Of a stretch of 64,000 nucleotides of DNA, positions 1-10,858 are shown one piece after another. Every line of letters begins with the position of its first letter. The first letter of the stretch is position 1. The notes beneath the pieces are model-generated. The model worked only from the letters and a program-made list of their open reading frames with translations, had not been told where the DNA came from and ran no database searches. The DNA lies in NCBI GenBank assembly GCA_029256575.1, contig JAQSXR010000003.1:451607-515606 (forward strand). Direction: 5' to 3'. The stretch comes from Clostridiales bacterium. GTDB taxonomy: Bacteria > Bacillota > Clostridia > Lachnospirales > JAQSXR01. A program made the translations under genes and the position numbers.

Positions 1-754
<754 letters not shown>

Positions 755-755
<1 letters not shown>

Positions 756-1786
756 TATTTATCACCAGGCCTTTTACTATACATCTTTTGGTAATAATCT
801 TTGTAATCACCTGAGATTATATTTTCCCACCAAGATCTATTATCAAGATACCACTTTATTGTTAGTTTAATACCATCATCAAATAAAGTTGTTGGTTCCC
901 AGCCTAGTTCACGTCTAGTCTTAGATGGGTCGATAGCGTATCTCATATCATGACCAGCTCTATCTTTAATATATGTTATTAATGTTTCAGGCTTATCCAA
1001 CAATTTTAAAATTGTCTTTACTACTTCTAGGTTCGTTTTTTCATTATGTCCACCGACATTATAAATTTCACCTTCTTTACCTTTGTGTAGAATTTGGTCT
1101 ATCGCTGTACAATGATCACCAACATACAACCAATCTCTAACATTTTCACCTTTACCATAAACAGGTAACGGCTTATCGTTCAATGCTCTCGAAATCATAA
1201 GAGGTATAAGCTTTTCCGGAAAATGATATGGCCCATAGTTATTGGAACATCTAGAAATTGTTATAGGCAATTTGAATGTCCTGTGATATGCCTGTACCAA
1301 TAAATCTGCTGAAGCTTTTGATGCTGAATATGGTGACGAAGAGTGTATCGGTGTTTCCTCAGTAAAAAACAAATCTGACCTATCTAGTGGTAAATCGCCA
1401 TATACTTCATCTGTTGAAACTTGATGAAATCTCTTGATTTCATAATTTCTGGATGCATCCATAAGTACTTGTGTCCCAAGTATATTAGTTTTCAAGAAAA
1501 TACCTGGATCTTCTATTGATCTATCTACATGTGACTCTGCAGCAAAGTTTACTACAAAATCAAATTTTTCCTCTTCAAATAATTTCTCTACATGTTCTCT
1601 ATCTGTAATATCACCTTTTACAAATCTAAAGTTTGAGTTGTTCATCACAGGTTCTAGTGTTGACAAATTACCAGCATAAGTCAATGCATCTAGACAAACT
1701 ATTCTATATGTAGGATGTTGTTCTAACATATGAAAAATAAAATTACTTCCTATAAATCCAGCCCCGCCGGTTACTAAAACATTCAT
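755..1786 (-). CDS. rfbB: dTDP-glucose 4,6-dehydratase
   Basis: Converts dTDP-glucose to dTDP-4-dehydro-6-deoxyglucose, the second step toward dTDP-L-rhamnose. It is an extended SDR of 343 residues, the family length, with GGAGFIG at 7-13, the catalytic triplet T125-D126-E127 and Y153xxxK157. I chose the ATG at 1786 because GGAGG lies 9 bases upstream and the first residues are MNVLVTGGAG. An in-frame ATG at 1794 sits directly on the Shine-Dalgarno sequence and is unlikely. The gene starts one base after the rfbC stop and overlaps rfbD by one base, so it is tightly coupled in the operon. Confidence 0.96.
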
Positions 1787-1787
1787 T

Positions 1788-2357
1788 TTATACATCCTCC
1801 TTAATATAGTATTTAAAATTAGCATCGCTCTCTAATAAAACTGGTGCATTCAAATCCTTTTCAGACAAAATCGGATTTATAACTCCCCAATCAACGTTAA
1901 TTTCAGGATCATCGTATCGAATACTTCTATCATTTTCTGGAGAATAATATTCGTCTACCTTATACTGAACTTCAACGTTATTTGTTAATGTTACGAATCC
2001 ATGGGCAAACCCCTTTGGAATTAATAATTGCTTCTTATTCTTTTCTGTAAGCTCTACAGCCACCCATTTTTTATATGTTGGAGAACCTTCTCGGATATCT
2101 ACAGCAACATCCATAATTTTACCTTTTGTACACCTTATTAATTTAGTTTGTGCTTTTGGATTAAGCTGAAAATGAAGTCCTCTTAATGTCCATTTTTGAG
2201 CTGAAAAGGAATGATTATCTTGAATAAAGGTTGTATCAATACCAAGTTTGTCAAATTTTATTTTTGAATATGTTTCTGTAAACCATCCTCTATTGTCACC
2301 AAACGCCTTTGATTCTATAATAATTACATCTTCAATGTCTGTTTTTATTATGTTCAT
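1788..2357 (-). CDS. rfbC: dTDP-4-dehydrorhamnose 3,5-epimerase
   Basis: Epimerises dTDP-4-dehydro-6-deoxyglucose at C3 and C5. The 189-residue cupin protein has the family length. The LRGLHFQ segment carries the catalytic His (H62), and Y132 lies in the VQYKVDEYY segment where RmlC places its active-site Tyr. R23 (DNRGWF) and K72 match substrate-phosphate positions. It lies between rfbA (18 bases away) and rfbB (one base away), and the conserved order A-C-B-D supports one dTDP-rhamnose operon. Confidence 0.96.
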   Translation of the reverse strand: MNIIKTDIEDVIIIESKAFGDNRGWFTETYSKIKFDKLGIDTTFIQDNHSFSAQKWTLRGLHFQLNPKAQTKLIRCTKGKIMDVAVDIREGSPTYKKWVAVELTEKNKKQLLIPKGFAHGFVTLTNNVEVQYKVDEYYSPENDRSIRYDDPEINVDWGVINPILSEKDLNAPVLLESDANFKYYIKEDV

Positions 2358-2374
2358 TTATTATTTCCTCATTT

Positions 2375-3259
2375 CTAGTAATGTATTTTACCTTCAGCAA
2401 CTTTTTTTAAGTGTTCTCCGTATGGTGATTTCCCATATTTCTTCACTGATGCTAAAAGAGTTTCTTTATCAATCCAATCATTATGATAAGCAATCTCTTC
2501 AAGGGCGGAAATTTTAATGCTTTGTCTTTTTTCTATCATTTGAACAAACTCTGCAGCTTCTACTAAACTATCCATAGTTCCAGTATCTAGCCATGCATAA
2601 CCTCTACCAAGTAATTTAACGTTAAGTGTACCATCTTCAAGGTAAATTCTATTTAAATCAGTAATTTCTAGCTCTCCACGCACAGAGGGCTTAACTTTCT
2701 TGGCGAATTCTACAACTCTATTATCGTAGAAATACAATCCAGTAATACAATAATTTGATTTCGGATTTTGCGGTTTTTCTTCCACAGAAAGAACCTTGCC
2801 TCTTTCATCAAATTCCACTATCCCAAAGCGTTCTGGATCTTGAACATAGTATCCAAATATTGTAGCTTTTCCATTTTTTGTATTTTCAACTGCTTCTTTT
2901 AATATTGGCGTAAATCCATTACCATAATAAATATTATCACCTAGAATCATAGCTACATTGTCCTTACCAATAAAATCTTCTCCTATGATAAAGGCCTGAG
3001 CAAGCCCATCTGGAGATGGTTGTACAGCATAAGAGAGACGAATTCCAAATTCACTACCATCACCTAATAATTTTTCAAAATTTGGTAAGTCAGTTGGAGT
3101 TGAAATAATTAAAATATCTTTAATACCTGCCAACATCAGAACTGATAGTGGGTAGTAAATCATAGGTTTGTCATAAACTGGTAATAACTGTTTTGATGTA
3201 ACCATTGTTAACGGATAGAGTCTGGTTCCGGATCCTCCTGCTAAAATAATTCCTTTCAT
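2375..3259 (-). CDS. rfbA: Glucose-1-phosphate thymidylyltransferase
   Basis: Makes dTDP-glucose from dTTP and glucose-1-phosphate, the entry step to dTDP-rhamnose. The 294-residue protein begins [18 protein letters not shown], the nucleotidyltransferase signature (GGSGTR at 8-13), followed by [26 protein letters not shown] is the metal and sugar-binding region. A Shine-Dalgarno AGGAGG precedes the start. It is the first of the four rhamnose genes in transcription order and follows the flippase gene. Confidence 0.96.
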   Translation of the reverse strand: MKGIILAGGSGTRLYPLTMVTSKQLLPVYDKPMIYYPLSVLMLAGIKDILIISTPTDLPNFEKLLGDGSEFGIRLSYAVQPSPDGLAQAFIIGEDFIGKDNVAMILGDNIYYGNGFTPILKEAVENTKNGKATIFGYYVQDPERFGIVEFDERGKVLSVEEKPQNPKSNYCITGLYFYDNRVVEFAKKVKPSVRGELEITDLNRIYLEDGTLNVKLLGRGYAWLDTGTMDSLVEAAEFVQMIEKRQSIKISALEEIAYHNDWIDKETLLASVKKYGKSPYGEHLKKVAEGKIHY

Positions 3260-3291
3260 ATTTGTTCCTCCTAAAAAATTTACTTAAGATA

Positions 3292-4734
3292 TTAGTCAAC
3301 GTGTTCAATTATTACTTTAAAGTATCTCCGATAAATATAGACTGAAGATCCCAAAATAAATACTATAATCAACCATCTAACTAACATAAAATCAACTAAA
3401 ACATATGATATTATCGAAAAAATAATTACAATAATAATATTTAAACTAATGACCTTTATATCAAATGGCCAATATTCTGAAATTCGTTTGGATACAATCA
3501 TATGAAAAACAAAATTTAGAATATATGAAATAAGTGTTGTATAAGCTGCAGCTATATATCCATATTTGGGTATTAACAACATATTTAATACAATGTTTAC
3601 TATCCCTGCAATAATTGTACTTATTGCTATAAGACCAGTTTTCTTCTTATAGTATTCTAATTGTGCTGGTATGGTATATAAGAAAGTAAAATATATAGCT
3701 AAAATTACTGGAATTAGAACCTCTATCGAATTGCTATATGCTTGAGAGCCTAATACTTTAACCAGTTCTGGAGTAATAAACATCAATAGTATCGTTAGTG
3801 TCGAAAAAATTGATATATACTGACTTGAACGCTTTTTTATATTTTCAAATTTTGACAAACTATAATTTTTGAAAAACCAGGGTCCCCATACAGTATCTAA
3901 CGATGTTGACAATATTTGCAGTATCACACTTATATTGTATGCAAAGCTATATAACCCAGCCTCTACGCTACCAATATACCTCATTATCATTATCCTATCT
4001 GATTGCGATAATATTATCTGAGATATACCGTGTGGTACAAGTGGAATGCTATATTTTATTGCAAATACTAAGTGTTGCTTATTTCTTTTTGGATATTTAC
4101 TCTTAAAAGATATAAAAATTACATATAAAGCAGCCGCTAAGGAAGGCAATGCTCCTCCAAGAATTCTTCCATAATATTTGGTTTCTGTGAAAACAAAGAA
4201 AATAAATAGTAATGAAAGAATAACCGATCCAAGTGATATAAACAACGCAATAACAAGATATTTCTTATATGAGTAATCTAAGCTAAGCTTAATGTTATAT
4301 ATAGTTATTATAGTAGTTGAAGCACTTTGAAGAAGCATGATGCCTATTAATACTGTGTTGTATCCAAAAACACCCGTAATCATATCATTAAATAAGAATA
4401 ATAGAACAAAAAACAAGAATAAAACGAAACTTGTATATGTAATTATATTTGAAATATATCCATCTAAATCTTCTTTAAATTCAACACTTGCAGCTTTTAT
4501 ACTCATGTATACCCCAAAGCTTATCAGTATTACAAATAAACTTTCGTATGCCATGAATGTATTATATAATCCATAATCTGATGTTGTTAGAATTCGCGAA
4601 AAAATTGGAAGTGTTAAGAATGAAACTCCTTTTATTAAAAAATTACCTATAGTATATCCAAGACTTGCACTAAGTATTTTCTTATCTTTAAACGATTTTG
4701 TTAAGTTATCGAATTTACCTATTATTTTTGACAT
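3292..4734 (-). CDS. Wzx-type polysaccharide flippase (MATE/MOP superfamily)
   Basis: Probably flips the lipid-linked repeat unit across the cytoplasmic membrane. The 480-residue protein is almost wholly hydrophobic, with about 12-14 predicted membrane segments. An N-terminal segment, YTIGNFLIKGVSFLTLPIFS, is typical of Wzx/RfbX proteins, and TSDYGLYNTF and charged loops such as SQSDRIMIMRYIG match the family. It sits between an acetyltransferase and rfbA in an exopolysaccharide cluster that also has a Wzy-like protein. Substrate specificity cannot be read from the sequence. Confidence 0.88.
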   Translation of the reverse strand: MSKIIGKFDNLTKSFKDKKILSASLGYTIGNFLIKGVSFLTLPIFSRILTTSDYGLYNTFMAYESLFVILISFGVYMSIKAASVEFKEDLDGYISNIITYTSFVLFLFFVLLFLFNDMITGVFGYNTVLIGIMLLQSASTTIITIYNIKLSLDYSYKKYLVIALFISLGSVILSLLFIFFVFTETKYYGRILGGALPSLAAALYVIFISFKSKYPKRNKQHLVFAIKYSIPLVPHGISQIILSQSDRIMIMRYIGSVEAGLYSFAYNISVILQILSTSLDTVWGPWFFKNYSLSKFENIKKRSSQYISIFSTLTILLMFITPELVKVLGSQAYSNSIEVLIPVILAIYFTFLYTIPAQLEYYKKKTGLIAISTIIAGIVNIVLNMLLIPKYGYIAAAYTTLISYILNFVFHMIVSKRISEYWPFDIKVISLNIIIVIIFSIISYVLVDFMLVRWLIIVFILGSSVYIYRRYFKVIIEHVD

Positions 4735-4753
4735 TTATCATCCTACTTTACAG

Positions 4754-5374
4754 TTATTCATTCTTTATTTCTGCAATGAACGTACTAACATCGTAAAACT
4801 TGTTTAAATTATTTTTAATATAATCTAGTTCAAAATCCCACCATTTTATTTCTTCTAGTTTCATAATCGTCTCTCTATCGAATCTATAACCAATAAGATT
4901 TGCTGGATTGCCAGCAACTATTGAATACGGTTCAACATTTTTTGTCACCACAGAACCTGCTCCAATAATTGCACCATTACCTATTTTGCTAACTTTCGGT
5001 AATATAATTGTATTTTGCCCAATCCAAACATCATTTCCGATACTTAACTTTGTCTTCGTTCTAAAATCGCTCTTAATAAAGCCAACAACTGGATTAAATA
5101 AGTATGGATGCGTAGTAATAGTCGTCATTGTATGATTAACATTTATAACGGTAATATAACTTGCCAGGGAGCAATATTTACCAATTTGGGTACCTGCCGG
5201 AAACCCTCCAAAATTATATCCATAAGTTCCAATACCAATTTCAATATTGTAATATTTTTTATAAATTTGTCTTAGTTTTTTTGACCACATTTCTCCACCA
5301 TCGTATTTTACTAAGTATCTATAAATAAGCTTTCTAGTAAACTTGTTTTTAAAACGGTATAAACTAACCAACAT
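4754..5374 (-). CDS. CatB-like O-acetyltransferase (left-handed beta-helix)
   Basis: Probably acetylates a sugar of the exopolysaccharide using acetyl-CoA. The 206-residue protein has hexapeptide repeats, clearest in IGNDVWIGQNTIILPKVSKI and IGNGAIIGAGSVVTKNV, followed by IVAGNPANLIGYRF, the usual end of xenobiotic/sugar acetyltransferases of the CatB type. The NVNH segment places a candidate catalytic His at residue 81. It lies between the polymerase and flippase genes in the same orientation. The acceptor is unknown. Confidence 0.85.
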   Translation of the reverse strand: MLVSLYRFKNKFTRKLIYRYLVKYDGGEMWSKKLRQIYKKYYNIEIGIGTYGYNFGGFPAGTQIGKYCSLASYITVINVNHTMTTITTHPYLFNPVVGFIKSDFRTKTKLSIGNDVWIGQNTIILPKVSKIGNGAIIGAGSVVTKNVEPYSIVAGNPANLIGYRFDRETIMKLEEIKWWDFELDYIKNNLNKFYDVSTFIAEIKNE

Positions 5375-5395
5375 ATAAAATTTTCACCACCTTAT

Positions 5396-6895
5396 TTAGT
5401 TTGATAAATTCATTTTGATTCGGAATATTGAATGTAATATTTTATATAAAATAATTGGTACAACTGCATAAAAAATCACATACCTAAGTATTGGATACAT
5501 ATCATTTCTAACAATATATATCAACTCACTTAATATATAAGTTGAAATAAAAAACAATGGCGGATTTTTTGTTATTTTTGCTTTCATAAGTAGATTTTCA
5601 GTTTTAGCGAAAAGCAATCCAATTAAAAACATAAAAGGTAGCACTAGATATCCTAAATTATAAAACGCTTCTGCTATGAATGATGAACCATATCCAATTA
5701 AATTTGTATTATAATACAAAGGTGAAAAAGTTGCACTAACTGATATATTATATTGGCTAAAAAAACCAAATCTCATAAATGAAGGTAAAAAAATTAGAAT
5801 TGATCCCAAATATGACTTGCCTCCAAAATGTGGAATAAGTGATGGGACTTTATCTAAAACATTACTAACCGACGTAAATGTAATTCCTGTTTCCCATAAT
5901 ACGCCACTAAAAATTCCTTCGCTCATAAGTCCATTAAAAATATCGGAAATGCTACTTAAACCAGCATTAGGTATAGCTCTTGATAAGGATATTATCTTTA
6001 ACACAATAACACCCACAATGCCTAAAATTAGAATTCTTCTTAATGTCTTTTTTGTGAGAGGTCTAATCCAAATAAATTGTATTAAAAAAATACCCATACC
6101 TAACTTTAAGAGTAAAAATCGAGATCCAGACATCAAATAGAGTATTGAAAAAACACCAATTATCAAATACATTGCCTTATTCTTTAATTTACCTGTGTTA
6201 AAGATGAACAGCATATAAATAGAAGGAAAAAACCATTCTGATAAATACAAAGCAAAGCTACCTAACCCTTCAGTAAATCCGTTTGAAGCCTCAAGTGCTC
6301 TTCTTTCCAAATAACCATAAGATTGATTTAACTGTATTAAATAAGAAAGTTTAATCAACATCGCAATACCTGAAACTATAAATAATGTCCAAGCTATAAT
6401 TTTAAATGATGTGTGAACCCTTTTATCAATATAATCTTTAGTTTCTCTTAAAATATTCTCATCCCATTTAGATTTTATCCCACTAAAATAGCCAATATGA
6501 ATAAGTAAAAGTGATTGAATTATTAGAAATGATGCATTTAGAATGCTCTGATTACTAATTCTTCCATCTAATATTGTAAAATCTTGACTTATCAGGTAGT
6601 TATAGTCAAGAATTACCAAAATATGTTGTCCATAATAAAAAAACACTGTAAGTACTAAAAAAACAAAATAGAACCTAGCAAATCCAAAATATTTTCTTGT
6701 ACTAAATAACATAAAAAAATAACTTGGTATTATTGATATTATTAATAAGATGACAATAGCATCACTAAGTGGTATTAAAAAATTACTCAAAATTAACCAT
6801 AATATACTATTACAGATAATTAATAGTAATGAAATCATTACCACAAAGAAATACTCTTTTTTTATTCCCTTATTAGTTATGTTCGATATCATCAT
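5396..6895 (-). CDS. O-antigen/EPS polymerase-like membrane protein (Wzy-like)
   Basis: Probable polymerase of lipid-linked repeat units. The roughly 499-residue protein has about 12 hydrophobic spans and a long extracytoplasmic stretch around residues 300-390 (ARDR-type charged loops and the FGGKSYLGSILIFLP region), as in Wzy proteins, which share topology more than sequence. There are ATGs at 6901, 6895 and 6892. I favour 6895 because AAAGGG lies eight bases upstream. The 5' end overlaps the WbsX-type gene by about 23 bases. The call rests on topology and neighbours, so it is less certain than for enzymes. Confidence 0.75.
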   Translation of the reverse strand: MMISNITNKGIKKEYFFVVMISLLLIICNSILWLILSNFLIPLSDAIVILLIISIIPSYFFMLFSTRKYFGFARFYFVFLVLTVFFYYGQHILVILDYNYLISQDFTILDGRISNQSILNASFLIIQSLLLIHIGYFSGIKSKWDENILRETKDYIDKRVHTSFKIIAWTLFIVSGIAMLIKLSYLIQLNQSYGYLERRALEASNGFTEGLGSFALYLSEWFFPSIYMLFIFNTGKLKNKAMYLIIGVFSILYLMSGSRFLLLKLGMGIFLIQFIWIRPLTKKTLRRILILGIVGVIVLKIISLSRAIPNAGLSSISDIFNGLMSEGIFSGVLWETGITFTSVSNVLDKVPSLIPHFGGKSYLGSILIFLPSFMRFGFFSQYNISVSATFSPLYYNTNLIGYGSSFIAEAFYNLGYLVLPFMFLIGLLFAKTENLLMKAKITKNPPLFFISTYILSELIYIVRNDMYPILRYVIFYAVVPIILYKILHSIFRIKMNLSN

Positions 6896-8054
6896 TCTCA
6901 TTACCCTTTTCTTTACTAGAATAATTATCTACTGTTCTCTTAATAGCTTCGAGATACTTGAATTCATATTGTGAATCAGGCTCAAGATAACCCCCCTCAG
7001 CCCATTCGTTCCAAGCAAAAATAAAGAGCATATCATTCTTATAATTGTTTATGGCATTATCAACTTGCTTCGTAAGATAATGTTCAAACTTTTCAGGAGA
7101 CGAATTAAGGCAAACTCTCCCTCCTTTACTTCGTCTTGGTGTGTTATCCCATCCTACAAACATTCCAGGTACAGATTTATCGCTTGAAGGTTTGCGGTTA
7201 ATTATCGCTTTACATAACTCATCATAATCTTCAAATTGCAATTGTTTTTTGCTTAGTCTAGCTGTTATGTTAGTACTAAACTTCTTATCTATACGGCTAG
7301 CAATATCTCTTATCGCATTTTTAGCTTTGAAAAATAATAAACCTGATTTGTTACTATTGGAATTTTGCAAATCATACCTTGCATAACCTGGTTCATATTC
7401 AATATCATACTTGAACCTACTATCGTCCCTATCTTTCATTAAAGAAAAGGATATTTGTTGGTAAGCAAAATCTATTCCATCAAACCCTTCACTTACTGCA
7501 AGTTCTGTCCAATAATCCAACATTTCATTAAGCTTTTCAATTAATTCAGGTCTATAAATAACTAAAAGAGGCCTGTTATTTTCTCTAATATAATTTTTGT
7601 CTTTGAAAAAAGTCACAAGATAATCAAAGTGCTCTTTCCAATCTTTCTTCCCACCATAAGTCTGCTTAATTAAGGTCTTTACATCTCCTTCAGCCACCCA
7701 AGCATTCGTCCAGCTTTCATTTGCCCAACAAATACAATACGGATGATTTAATTCAGGATTATCTCTAAGTCGTTCCATTGGCTTTTCTAATAATTTTTTT
7801 CCATTGAACCAATAGTGGTATATGCAAAATCCATACACATTATATTCTTTAGCTAAACCAATTTGCCATTTGATTGCTTCGTCTTGATCCAACGAATAAT
7901 AATTATTTTTAAATGGCATAACGGGCTGTCTATGACCTTTAAATAACGGTTTTGCATTTTTAACATTTACCCATTCAGTAAATCCCTCGCCCCACCACTC
8001 ATTATTTTCAGGAATTGTATGAAATTGAGGTAAATAATACGCAATTATTTTCAT
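6873..8054 (-). CDS. WbsX-type glycosyltransferase/GH99-like protein
   Basis: Member of the WbsX family found in O-antigen and capsule loci, usually annotated as a glycosyltransferase although its fold resembles GH99-type hydrolases. Diagnostic text includes IAYYLPQFHTIPENNEWWG near the N-terminus, then GFTEWVNV, YHYWFNGKKLLE, CICWANESW and a C-terminal FIFAWNEWAEGGYLEPD. I chose ATG 8054 (393 residues) because GAAAGGAAA stands nine bases upstream, whereas the ATG at 8072 has no ribosome binding site. Donor and linkage are unknown. Confidence 0.85.
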   Translation of the reverse strand: MKIIAYYLPQFHTIPENNEWWGEGFTEWVNVKNAKPLFKGHRQPVMPFKNNYYSLDQDEAIKWQIGLAKEYNVYGFCIYHYWFNGKKLLEKPMERLRDNPELNHPYCICWANESWTNAWVAEGDVKTLIKQTYGGKKDWKEHFDYLVTFFKDKNYIRENNRPLLVIYRPELIEKLNEMLDYWTELAVSEGFDGIDFAYQQISFSLMKDRDDSRFKYDIEYEPGYARYDLQNSNSNKSGLLFFKAKNAIRDIASRIDKKFSTNITARLSKKQLQFEDYDELCKAIINRKPSSDKSVPGMFVGWDNTPRRSKGGRVCLNSSPEKFEHYLTKQVDNAINNYKNDMLFIFAWNEWAEGGYLEPDSQYEFKYLEAIKRTVDNYSSKEKGNENDDIEHN

Positions 8055-8232
8055 TATCGAATTTCCTTTCATTGTTTGTTCAGTAATGTAGTACTATAAT
8101 TTATGAAATCATATTATTTATATCTATCAATTTAAATATCTCTTGATCCGCAAGGAGAATCAAGATTTTAATAATGTAAACCAGATGATTATGATCCCTT
8201 AGTTAAAGTTGCGTCAAAATCTACTTTATAAT

Positions 8233-9327
8233 TTATTCTTCACCTCTAAATAAATCACCCCATGCTTTTACAATAGAATCATTATCCCAGTTTTTAGCAT
8301 CTTCTAATGCTACTTTTCCTTTGGAAAATCTTAGATTTTTATCATTAATTAACACCTCAAGTTTTTCTGCGAAGCTATCCATATTATTATTTTCAATCAA
8401 AAATCCGTTATCCTGAGTAATTAAATCTCTTGGTCCACTCGGACAGTCAAATGATATACATGGAACACCAAAAGACATAGCCTCTAAAAGTACCATTCCA
8501 AAACCTTCATTTCGAGATGTAAATGCAAATATTGATGCATTTTTGAAATATTCTTGAATATTTTCTGTTGGTTTAACAAAATCAACGTATTTTTGTAAAT
8601 TATTAACCTTTACATAATTAATTAAGGTAGCTTCTTCTTCACCGTTCCCAACAATCTGTAACACCCAATCAAATTCCTTACTTCTCTCTATTATTTTATT
8701 CCATATTTGCAATAATTTAAGCTGTTGTTTATCTGATGTCAATCGTCCAATATTTAACACAATTTTATTATCATTTAGACTTTGTTCTTTAACTACAGTA
8801 AAAGTTGATAAATGAGGTATATATACAGCAGGATAACCACATTTTAAATATATTTCAGTATCCATTTTAGTAGGTACTGAAAGTCTATATGCTTTGGGAT
8901 ATAAATATCTTTTTAATTTGGTATAAATTGAATTATACCCATAATATGAACCATGTTCGCTAATTACAAGATTTCTCCTATATTGACGTCCTTGAAGTAA
9001 TATTTCAAACGAATTCACTATACTAGCAGTATATATCCAATCTGGTTTTTCATTTTTTAAAAATCTTTTAAGTTTTTTTCGAGTTGTAATAATGCTTTTT
9101 AAAAAACCACACCCTCTTAAAAGCCTATTCATATAATTAATTTTCAATGGACAATCAAGACTACTATATTTTATCCTTTTATCTAAAGAATAAAAACTTC
9201 TTTTATTATCTTTCACAAGTAATGTAACGTAAAAATGATTAATCCATTGGTTCGATAAATTTGCTATCACTCTCTCAATTCCTCCACTAGGATTCATTGA
9301 ATCAACATAAATCAATATTTTTTTCAC
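8233..9327 (-). CDS. Glycosyltransferase family 4
   Basis: A retaining GT-B glycosyltransferase that probably adds one sugar of the repeat unit at the inner membrane face. The 364-residue protein starts MKKILIYVDSMNPSGGIERV, the usual GT4 acceptor-domain opening with a GGIERV loop. The C-terminal half has VLNIGRLTSDKQ and SRNEGFGMVLLEAMSFGVP, the donor-binding E-x7-E motif, then SGPRDLI. A gap of about 180 bases separates it from the WbsX gene, the widest gap so far in the cluster, so an internal promoter is possible. Confidence 0.92.
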   Translation of the reverse strand: MKKILIYVDSMNPSGGIERVIANLSNQWINHFYVTLLVKDNKRSFYSLDKRIKYSSLDCPLKINYMNRLLRGCGFLKSIITTRKKLKRFLKNEKPDWIYTASIVNSFEILLQGRQYRRNLVISEHGSYYGYNSIYTKLKRYLYPKAYRLSVPTKMDTEIYLKCGYPAVYIPHLSTFTVVKEQSLNDNKIVLNIGRLTSDKQQLKLLQIWNKIIERSKEFDWVLQIVGNGEEEATLINYVKVNNLQKYVDFVKPTENIQEYFKNASIFAFTSRNEGFGMVLLEAMSFGVPCISFDCPSGPRDLITQDNGFLIENNNMDSFAEKLEVLINDKNLRFSKGKVALEDAKNWDNDSIVKAWGDLFRGEE

Positions 9328-9361
9328 AAATGTATCCTCTTGTACTTTCTATAAAAAATAC

Positions 9362-10165
9362 TTACTTATTTTTTATTATAAACCTAGTAATTAAAATTCT
9401 TCTAAAATATTTCAAAAGGTAGAACACTCTCAAAAAACAATAAAATGAAACACTAATTACCCCATCGTTATGTAATTCTTTTATATTTTTTATAGTACCC
9501 TCTTGCATAGCTTTGAGATTAGCTGACAGTCCACTAAAACCAAACCCTGGTTTTCCTCCACCGTAAACCACCATTTTAATCGGGATGTGATAATAATTAA
9601 ATTTAGTACAGATTTTCATGAAATAGTTTGCATCTTCACCATATCTTTGATTCTCATCATATCCACCAATTTTCTCAAATATCTCTTTTTTAAAAATAGC
9701 AACAGATGTTTGAGGAAACACCTTCAAGCAAATATCACGTATATTAGCCTTATACAATCCCTTTATACGTCTACCAAGAATTTTCAAGCCATTATCATCA
9801 ATATCTCCTCCTAGAAAATCTATATCAGAATTTTTTTTAATTAACTTAACTTGAAGTTCTATCTTATTATCTATCCATTCATCATCAGAATCTAGTAATG
9901 CTATCCAATCTCCTTTTGCAGATTTCATTCCAACATTTCTTGCAGATGAAACGCCTCCATTAGGCTTATCAATAACTACTATTGGTACTTCTGCATTTAT
10001 TTTCTTATACTTATAAACTAAATCAAGAGAATTATCTGTTGATCCATCATTTACAACAATTATTTCAAGAATTTCATTTAGAGCAGTTTGATTATTAATT
10101 GACTTTAATGCATTTATAATTGTTTCCTTACTATTATACATTGGAATTACTACTGATATTCTCAC
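9362..10165 (-). CDS. Glycosyltransferase family 2
   Basis: An inverting GT-A glycosyltransferase. The N-terminus ISVVIPMYNSKETIINAL, then VVNDGSTDNS and the DSDDEW metal-binding motif (DXD equivalent) define GT2. GGVSSARNVGMKSAKGDW is the usual nucleotide-sugar loop. At 267 residues it is on the short side and ends in a basic hydrophobic tail that may dock on the membrane. It is part of the exopolysaccharide operon; the sugar is unknown. Confidence 0.92.
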   Translation of the reverse strand: MRISVVIPMYNSKETIINALKSINNQTALNEILEIIVVNDGSTDNSLDLVYKYKKINAEVPIVVIDKPNGGVSSARNVGMKSAKGDWIALLDSDDEWIDNKIELQVKLIKKNSDIDFLGGDIDDNGLKILGRRIKGLYKANIRDICLKVFPQTSVAIFKKEIFEKIGGYDENQRYGEDANYFMKICTKFNYYHIPIKMVVYGGGKPGFGFSGLSANLKAMQEGTIKNIKELHNDGVISVSFYCFLRVFYLLKYFRRILITRFIIKNK

Positions 10166-10198
10166 TTATACACCTCTTATCTTAATGTTATCTGATTA

Positions 10199-10762
10199 TT
10201 AATGAATTTCGTTTTCCCATATCCCATTATTATGATTATATTTTTTCACTACTTTTGCAGGGGCACCTGCAATGACGCAATAATCTGGAAACGTTCCTCT
10301 GACTATTGAATTTGAACCAATAATACATTGTTTACCCAGTATTGTTCCAGCCTGAATTCCAACACCAAAACCAATAAAACAATTCTCTCCTATTATTGTC
10401 TTCTTAATAATATAATCTTGATCCATAATATGTTTCCCAATAATCCTATACTCGTGATCAATATTTGTAATATAAACATTCCCAAGTATTGTAGTGTTTT
10501 TTCCAATTATTAGTTCATCATCAGATGATGTAATATGTAAATTCTGTCCAATCGAAACATTTTCTTCAATAGTAATCTTTCCATTTTTACCGTAGACCTC
10601 CATCCTAAGTCCTGGAAAAATACGAACCTTATTAGCAATTGTAACCTTTTTTGTTCCTGACAAATATATTGGTTTTCCAATATAAGAAAAATTTCCAAAA
10701 CTGCGAAATTTAATCTTGTATGCTAAAGCCCTTAACCCCCAAAAAAATTTGCTTAAATGCAT
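10199..10762 (-). CDS. Hexapeptide-repeat acyltransferase (left-handed beta-helix)
   Basis: Likely sugar O-acetyltransferase of the polysaccharide cluster. The 187-residue protein has many isoleucine-rich hexapeptide turns (VTIANKVRIFPG, ITIEENVSIGQN, IIGENCFIGFGVGI) and ends FPDYCVIAGAPAKVVKKYN, the standard end of WcaF/maltose-acetyltransferase-like proteins. An INNIDHEY-like HEY segment (NIDHEYRI) may provide the catalytic His. It shares little with the CatB-like enzyme of the same cluster, so the polymer may carry two acyl modifications. Confidence 0.83.
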   Translation of the reverse strand: MHLSKFFWGLRALAYKIKFRSFGNFSYIGKPIYLSGTKKVTIANKVRIFPGLRMEVYGKNGKITIEENVSIGQNLHITSSDDELIIGKNTTILGNVYITNIDHEYRIIGKHIMDQDYIIKKTIIGENCFIGFGVGIQAGTILGKQCIIGSNSIVRGTFPDYCVIAGAPAKVVKKYNHNNGIWENEIH

Positions 10763-10858
10763 ATTTATCTCCTTTTATTTGTGAGAAGTTATACTTTCAT
10801 TTTTTTTACAAATCTTTATAATTTCTAAATTAGTATCTCGCTTAATGATAAAGAACAC

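Noticed and set aside
8131..8180. TCTTGAT/ATCAAGA hairpin between the GT4 and WbsX-type genes
   Set aside because: The stem is short and the T run is on the opposite strand to the genes, so I cannot call it a terminator.
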